10,369 nucleotides of DNA from Alistipes sp. (GTDB lineage: Bacteria > Bacteroidota > Bacteroidia > Bacteroidales > Rikenellaceae). The stretch spans positions 1-10,369 of the forward strand of contig JAIDKM010000086.1 of NCBI GenBank assembly GCA_029051915.1, in the 5' to 3' direction. Below the pieces are notes generated by a model. It saw only the letters and a list, made by a program, of their open reading frames with translations. It was not told where the DNA came from and searched no databases. The position numbers were made by a program, and so were the translations under genes. Of this stretch, positions 7,022 through 10,369 are shown piece after piece. Position 1 is the stretch's first letter, and every line of letters starts with the position of its first letter.

Positions 7022-7371
7022 CGTCAGTGGTTTTGATTTGTGTGCCATTTCGTTTCTCGTTTTGTTCCGCCGGGCGCCGCCGCGTCTCGTCCGCATGCGT
7101 TCCTGCCGCTTCCGTTTCTGCGTCCGTTCCTGCCGCTTCCGCCGCTTCCGCCGCGTCTCGTCCGCATGCGTTCTGCCGCTTCCGCGTCTCATCTGCGTCC
7201 GTTTCTGCGTCCGTTCCTGCCGCGTCCGCCGCTTTTCTCGTCCGCATGCCGTTCGCCGCTTCTGCCGCGTCTCGTCCGCGTCCGGTCTTCGCCGCGACTG
7301 CTCGTCGGATGGTTTTGCCCTCTCAGAACGAAACGGGGCGCCGGTTTATTGTCGGCTGCGGGCTCGGGGGC
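7022..7371. other. 350-nt noncoding gap between topA and peptidase gene
   Basis: This gap lies downstream of topA and upstream of the peptidase gene, both on the minus strand. Most of it (about 7077-7290) is an imperfect repeat block annotated separately. The 50 nt next to the peptidase are A-rich on the minus strand and probably form its 5' leader. The 70 nt next to topA hold no convincing stem with a T run, so I see no intrinsic terminator for topA. No CAAAnnTA (the Bacteroidetes -7 element on this strand) occurs anywhere in the gap. Read-through from topA into the peptidase gene is possible. No tRNA, riboswitch or protein-coding gene is recognisable. Confidence 0.7.
7077..7262. repeat. Interleaved imperfect repeats (A-B-A-B-A), adenine-depleted
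   Basis: Two units alternate. Unit A (38 nt, core TCTCGTCCGCATGCG) occurs at 7077-7114 and 7148-7184; the copies are identical except for one missing C. A shorter, diverged copy lies at 7236-7262, and a fragment of its left part at about 7270-7282. Unit B (32 nt, beginning TTTCTGCGTCCGTTCCTGCC) occurs at 7114-7145 and 7201-7232 with one mismatch. Distances between A copies (about 71 and 80 nt) are not multiples of three, and one-base indels occur, so this is not a translated repeat. The plus strand is pyrimidine-rich: only five adenines fall in 7081-7300, three of them inside CGCATGC. Transcribed with topA or the peptidase gene, it would give an almost uracil-free RNA. Its function is unknown. 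Confidence 0.85.
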
Positions 7372-9669
7372 TTATTTTTTCGCGTTGGCCACAATGCCCA
7401 GACAGTCGTCCAGCGTCAGTTTTTCGGGTTCGGTGCCTTTCGGAAGCCGGTAGTTTTTGCCTTTGTAGGCTATGTAGGCTCCGTATCGGCCGTTGCGCAC
7501 CAGCATGTCGGGGTCTTCCGGGAAGCTCTTCAGGGGCATGTGGGCCGTCGCGGCCGCTTCTTTGTGGGCCCGGATCACTTCTACGGCCCGGTCGTACGTG
7601 ATCGTGTAGGGGTCGTCGGTCTTGGCCAGCGAGGCGAACGACTTGCCATAGCGGACGTAGGCTCCGTATTTGCCTATTCCGACCGCCACTTCTTCGCCGT
7701 CCAGTTCGCCCAGCATGCGGGGCAGGGCAAAAAGTTCCAGCGCTTCTTCCAGGGTGATCGATTCGATCAGCTGGCCTTTCTTCAGCGAGGCGAAGCGGCT
7801 CTTTTCGCCTTCGGCTCCTTCGATCTCCACCATCGGGCCGTAGCGGCCGATGCGGGCTTTCACCGCCCGGCCCGTCTTCGGGTCAGCGCCCAGTACGCGG
7901 CCTTGATTCTTCTTGTCGGTCTGTTGTTCGATGGCCGTGTCCACCATCTTGTGAAAGGGTTCGTAGAAGTCGCCGATCATCTTGTTCCACGTGATGTCTC
8001 CTTCGGCCACCCGGTCGAATTCTTTCTCTACGTTGGCCGTAAAATTATAGTCGATGATCGGGCCGAACTGCGCTTCAAGATAGTCGTTCACCACCATGCC
8101 GATGTCCGTCGGCGAAAGACGGTTCTTCTCTTTGCCGACATTTTCGGTCTGAGTCTTGGTCGTTATCTTTCCGTTCGCAAGCGTCAGTTGGGCGTAGCTG
8201 CGTTTTTGGCCTTCCTTGTTTTGCTTCACTACGTAGCCTCGGTTGATGATCGTCGAGATCGTCGGGGCGTAGGTCGACGGGCGGCCTATGCCCAGTTCTT
8301 CCAGCCGCTTGACCAGCGAGGCTTCATTGTAGCGCGCCGGGGCTTGCGTGAAGCGTTCCGTCGCCGTGATGCCGGTTGCTTCAAGCCGGTCTCCTTCGGC
8401 CATGCGGGGCAGCAGTCCTTCGCCGCTTTCCGGCGTCGCGTCGTCGTCCGTCGATTCCGAGTAGAGACGCAGGAATCCGTCGAACTGCACTACTTCGCCC
8501 GTGGCTACGAATTGCAGGGGCGATCCTTGCATGTCGATGGTTACCGTCGTGCGGCTCAGTTCCGCGCAGACCATCTGCGAGGCTACCGTGCGTTTCCAGA
8601 TCAGTTCATAGAGACGTCTCTCGGCCGGCGTTCCTTCGATTTTTTGGCGGTCGATGTAGGAGGGGCGTATCGCTTCGTGGGCTTCTTGGGCTCCTTTGGT
8701 CTTGGTCTTGTAGTTGAACCAGCGGGAGTATTTCTCACCGAATTGCCGGGTGATCTCTTCCTTGCATTGGGTCAGGGCTTGTTGCGAAAGGTTCACCGAG
8801 TCGGTACGCATGTAGGTTATCAGACCTTGTTCATAGAGGTGCTGGGCCACCGACATCGTCTGCGAGACGGACATGCCCAGCTTGCGGCTCGCTTCTTGTT
8901 GGAGCGTCGAGGTCGTGAACGGGGGCGCCGGGTAGCGTTGGGCCGGTTTTTCTTCCGCTTTGGCTACCGTGAATTCCGCTCCCGTCGCCGTGCGCAGGAA
9001 TTCTTCGGCTTCGGCTTGCGTGTCGAATCGCGACGACAGTTCCGCCTTGAACAGCGTCTTTTCGGGGTCGTCCGCCGCATGGAACTGGGCCACTACCCGG
9101 AAATAGGGCTTCGACTTGAAGGCGATGATTTCGCGTTCGCGTTCCACGATCAGCCGCACGGCCACCGATTGTACGCGGCCTGCCGAGAGCGACGGCCGTA
9201 CTTTCTTCCACAGCACCGGCGAGAGTTCGAATCCCACCAGCCGATCCAGAATGCGGCGCGCTTGTTGGGCGTTCACCAGATCCATGTTCACCGTGCGGGG
9301 GTTCTCGATGGCTTCGAGGATCGCACGTTTGGTGATTTCATGAAAGACGATTCGTTTCGTCTTCTCTACCGGGAGTCCCAACACTTCGGTCAGGTGCCAT
9401 GCGATGGCTTCTCCTTCGCGGTCTTCATCGGACGCCAGCCAGACGGTCTTGCTTTTGGCCAGACGGGCCAGTTCGTCCACCACCTTCTTCTTGTCGCCCG
9501 GGATTTCGTATATCGGGGCGAATCCTTCGGCTATGTGGATTCCAAGATCTTTCTTCGAGAGGTCTCGGATGTGTCCGAAGCTCGACTTGACAATGAAGTC
9601 TTTGCCGAGGAACTTCTCGATGGTTTTCGCTTTGGCGGGAGACTCTACGATGACTAAATTTTCCTGCAT
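7372..9669 (-). CDS. topA: DNA topoisomerase I (type IA), zinc-finger-free C-terminus
   Basis: TopA relaxes negative supercoils by cutting and passing single strands, balancing gyrase. The 765-residue product starts at ATG 9669 (MQENLVIVESPAKAKTIEKF), the usual start for the family. The TOPRIM domain (about 3-115) has catalytic Glu9 and the acidic metal motif SDEDREGEAIAWH (80-92, with D81 and D83). The core (about 130-570) includes SAGRVQSVAVRLI, the nucleophile Tyr286 in GLITYMRTDSVNLS, and the conserved GIGRPSTYAPTIS (461-473). The C-terminus has no Cys4 zinc fingers; the protein has only three cysteines. In their place are three Toprim C-terminal repeats: RIGRYGPMVEIEG (606-618), GIGKYGAYVRYG (664-675) and RNGRYGAYIAYKG (725-737). 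This layout is usual in Bacteroidetes and some other phyla. The gene lies 80 nt downstream of the DUF4270-type gene, with a hairpin between them, so it probably has its own promoter. Confidence 0.97.
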   Translation of the reverse strand: MQENLVIVESPAKAKTIEKFLGKDFIVKSSFGHIRDLSKKDLGIHIAEGFAPIYEIPGDKKKVVDELARLAKSKTVWLASDEDREGEAIAWHLTEVLGLPVEKTKRIVFHEITKRAILEAIENPRTVNMDLVNAQQARRILDRLVGFELSPVLWKKVRPSLSAGRVQSVAVRLIVEREREIIAFKSKPYFRVVAQFHAADDPEKTLFKAELSSRFDTQAEAEEFLRTATGAEFTVAKAEEKPAQRYPAPPFTTSTLQQEASRKLGMSVSQTMSVAQHLYEQGLITYMRTDSVNLSQQALTQCKEEITRQFGEKYSRWFNYKTKTKGAQEAHEAIRPSYIDRQKIEGTPAERRLYELIWKRTVASQMVCAELSRTTVTIDMQGSPLQFVATGEVVQFDGFLRLYSESTDDDATPESGEGLLPRMAEGDRLEATGITATERFTQAPARYNEASLVKRLEELGIGRPSTYAPTISTIINRGYVVKQNKEGQKRSYAQLTLANGKITTKTQTENVGKEKNRLSPTDIGMVVNDYLEAQFGPIIDYNFTANVEKEFDRVAEGDITWNKMIGDFYEPFHKMVDTAIEQQTDKKNQGRVLGADPKTGRAVKARIGRYGPMVEIEGAEGEKSRFASLKKGQLIESITLEEALELFALPRMLGELDGEEVAVGIGKYGAYVRYGKSFASLAKTDDPYTITYDRAVEVIRAHKEAAATAHMPLKSFPEDPDMLVRNGRYGAYIAYKGKNYRLPKGTEPEKLTLDDCLGIVANAKK

Positions 9670-9697
9670 GGCGTTGATGATATGGCTTTTCAGAAAT

Positions 9698-9725
9698 GCG
9701 AAAACCTAAGTGCTCGACTTAGGTT
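9698..9725 (-). terminator. Intrinsic terminator after the DUF4270-type gene
   Basis: A perfect 9-bp inverted repeat, AACCTAAGT (9703-9711) and ACTTAGGTT (9717-9725), surrounds the loop GCTCG. Read on the minus strand, the stem ends in TT and runs on into TT (9702-9701), giving a short T run. It lies 24 nt past the minus-strand stop at 9750 and 33 nt before the topA start. The T run is short, so termination may be partial. A regulatory hairpin in the topA leader is the alternative. Confidence 0.65.
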
Positions 9726-9749
9726 CGCCTTCGCGGTGTGTCGTTTCGG

Positions 9750-10369
9750 TTATTTTATCAGGTTGTACATCAGTTCGAACCGGATCGGCGCCGTGTTTTG
9801 CACCGGGTCTTCTTCTGCGGAGGTCATGCCTTGCAGCACGCAGAACGTCGGGTCGTAGAGCCCGTAGGCTTCGGGGGCAGCATAGATGGTTCGGTTCTTC
9901 ACGTTTTCGATTTGCAGGTCGCGGCCTTCGGCTGTGGCTGCATCCCGTTCTTTTACATAGTTGTTCCACAGCGTCTGCATGTATCCCGTGATGTCCATCA
10001 TGTAGCAGCCGCGGCTGCGGTTCACGTAGCCGTCGTAGGCCAGCGTCAGACTGTTTTGTTTTTCGTAGGCGTAGGCATAGTCCGGAATGGCGGTCAGCAG
10101 TTTGTAGTCGGTGTAAAGACCGATGCGTGCCGGCGCCGCGTCCATCTCGAAGATCAGGCGCTGGGAGCCCAGCGGGTCGATCTTTTCCCAGTCGTAGTCG
10201 CTGCCGTTGAAGTAGATCTGCATGCGGGCTTGGCTGAATGCCAGCGTCGTGTAGTTTTGGCCTTCGGCGTTGGCCGCCGCGATCTCCGCTTCCAGTTCCG
10301 CGAAGAATTCTCGCGTGAAGGTCAGTTCGGTAACTACGCCGCCCAGACCTTCCACGATCACCCGGTTGT
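9750..10369 (-). CDS. DUF4270-type protein, C-terminal part (5' end cut by window)
   Basis: This is the 3' part of a minus-strand gene; the frame runs open through the window edge, so the true start is outside, and 205 residues are visible. The sequence has the features of the Bacteroidetes DUF4270 family (usually outer-surface lipoproteins of unknown function). A GLGGVVTEL segment lies near the left edge of the fragment. Next comes an alternation of short beta-type segments with a line of the form RLIFEMDAAPARIGLYTDY, then a segment describing a helix-forming stretch (YMMDITGYMQTLWNNYV), and a final strand APIRFELMYNLIK, as in proteins that end in an amphipathic beta strand. Recognition is from memory of the family pattern, not a search. 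The lipoprotein signal expected at the N-terminus cannot be seen. The gene ends in a hairpin 24 nt downstream and is on the same strand as topA; no functional link to topA is known to me. Confidence 0.65.
   Translation of the reverse strand, partial: NRVIVEGLGGVVTELTFTREFFAELEAEIAAANAEGQNYTTLAFSQARMQIYFNGSDYDWEKIDPLGSQRLIFEMDAAPARIGLYTDYKLLTAIPDYAYAYEKQNSLTLAYDGYVNRSRGCYMMDITGYMQTLWNNYVKERDAATAEGRDLQIENVKNRTIYAAPEAYGLYDPTFCVLQGMTSAEEDPVQNTAPIRFELMYNLIK

Noticed and set aside
5981..7036. 351-residue open frame on the plus strand
   Set aside because: It is antisense to the peptidase, which has a signal peptide and complete catalytic residues on the other strand.
7022..7192. N-terminal extension of the peptidase by up to 57 residues
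   Set aside because: It is in frame, but it consists of Arg/Lys-rich translated repeat and would bury the signal peptide. Only the nearest in-frame ATG, nine codons upstream, remains a fair alternative start.
7077..7262. Possible CRISPR array
   Set aside because: The stretches between A units are themselves repeats (unit B), spacing is uneven, only two or three copies exist and no cas gene is nearby.
7027..9657. 876-residue open frame on the plus strand
   Set aside because: It is antisense to topA, whose frame is a confident full-length match, and its left end runs through the stop-free repeat block. The translation is rich in Phe, Arg and Gly without domains, as expected of a shadow frame.
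9701..9708. Minus-strand TAGGTTTT as a -7 element for topA
   Set aside because: It fits TAnnTTTG except for the last base, but it overlaps the terminator stem and no TTTG/TTG element lies about 20 nt upstream of it. Not strong enough to annotate.

Overview
The window looks like chromosome from a GC-rich member of the Bacteroidales, most plausibly Alistipes or a close relative in the Rikenellaceae. This is inferred from the mix of a GldE-family protein, a DUF4270-type protein and a secreted aminopeptidase C-like enzyme, the long proline-rich FtsA, the near absence of Shine-Dalgarno motifs, and the high GC content. No database search was possible, so the genus is an inference.

Positions 1-5754 hold one tightly packed plus-strand operon at the end of a division/cell-wall cluster: the tail of ftsQ, then ftsA, ftsZ, a gldE-family CBS-domain membrane protein, an Sfp-type 4'-phosphopantetheinyl transferase, and a 215-residue pentapeptide-repeat protein. 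The gaps are 31, 26, 16, 1 and 2 nt, so the last three genes appear to be co-transcribed with the divisome genes. A strong hairpin at 5753-5792 ends the operon and can also serve the converging gene.

Positions 5816-10369 hold three minus-strand genes. In transcription order they are the 3' part of a DUF4270-type gene (cut by the window edge), topA (topoisomerase I without zinc fingers) and a secreted C1-family cysteine peptidase. A hairpin terminator separates the DUF4270 gene from topA. A 350-nt gap lies between topA and the peptidase. It contains an almost adenine-free block of interleaved imperfect repeats that codes for nothing I can recognise.

Most of the window is housekeeping sequence. 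I see no mobile element, RNA gene, CRISPR array or defence island. The points most worth checking are the repeat block, the regular cysteine ladder and Qnr/MfpA-like architecture of the pentapeptide-repeat protein, and that protein's place at the end of a cell-division operon.
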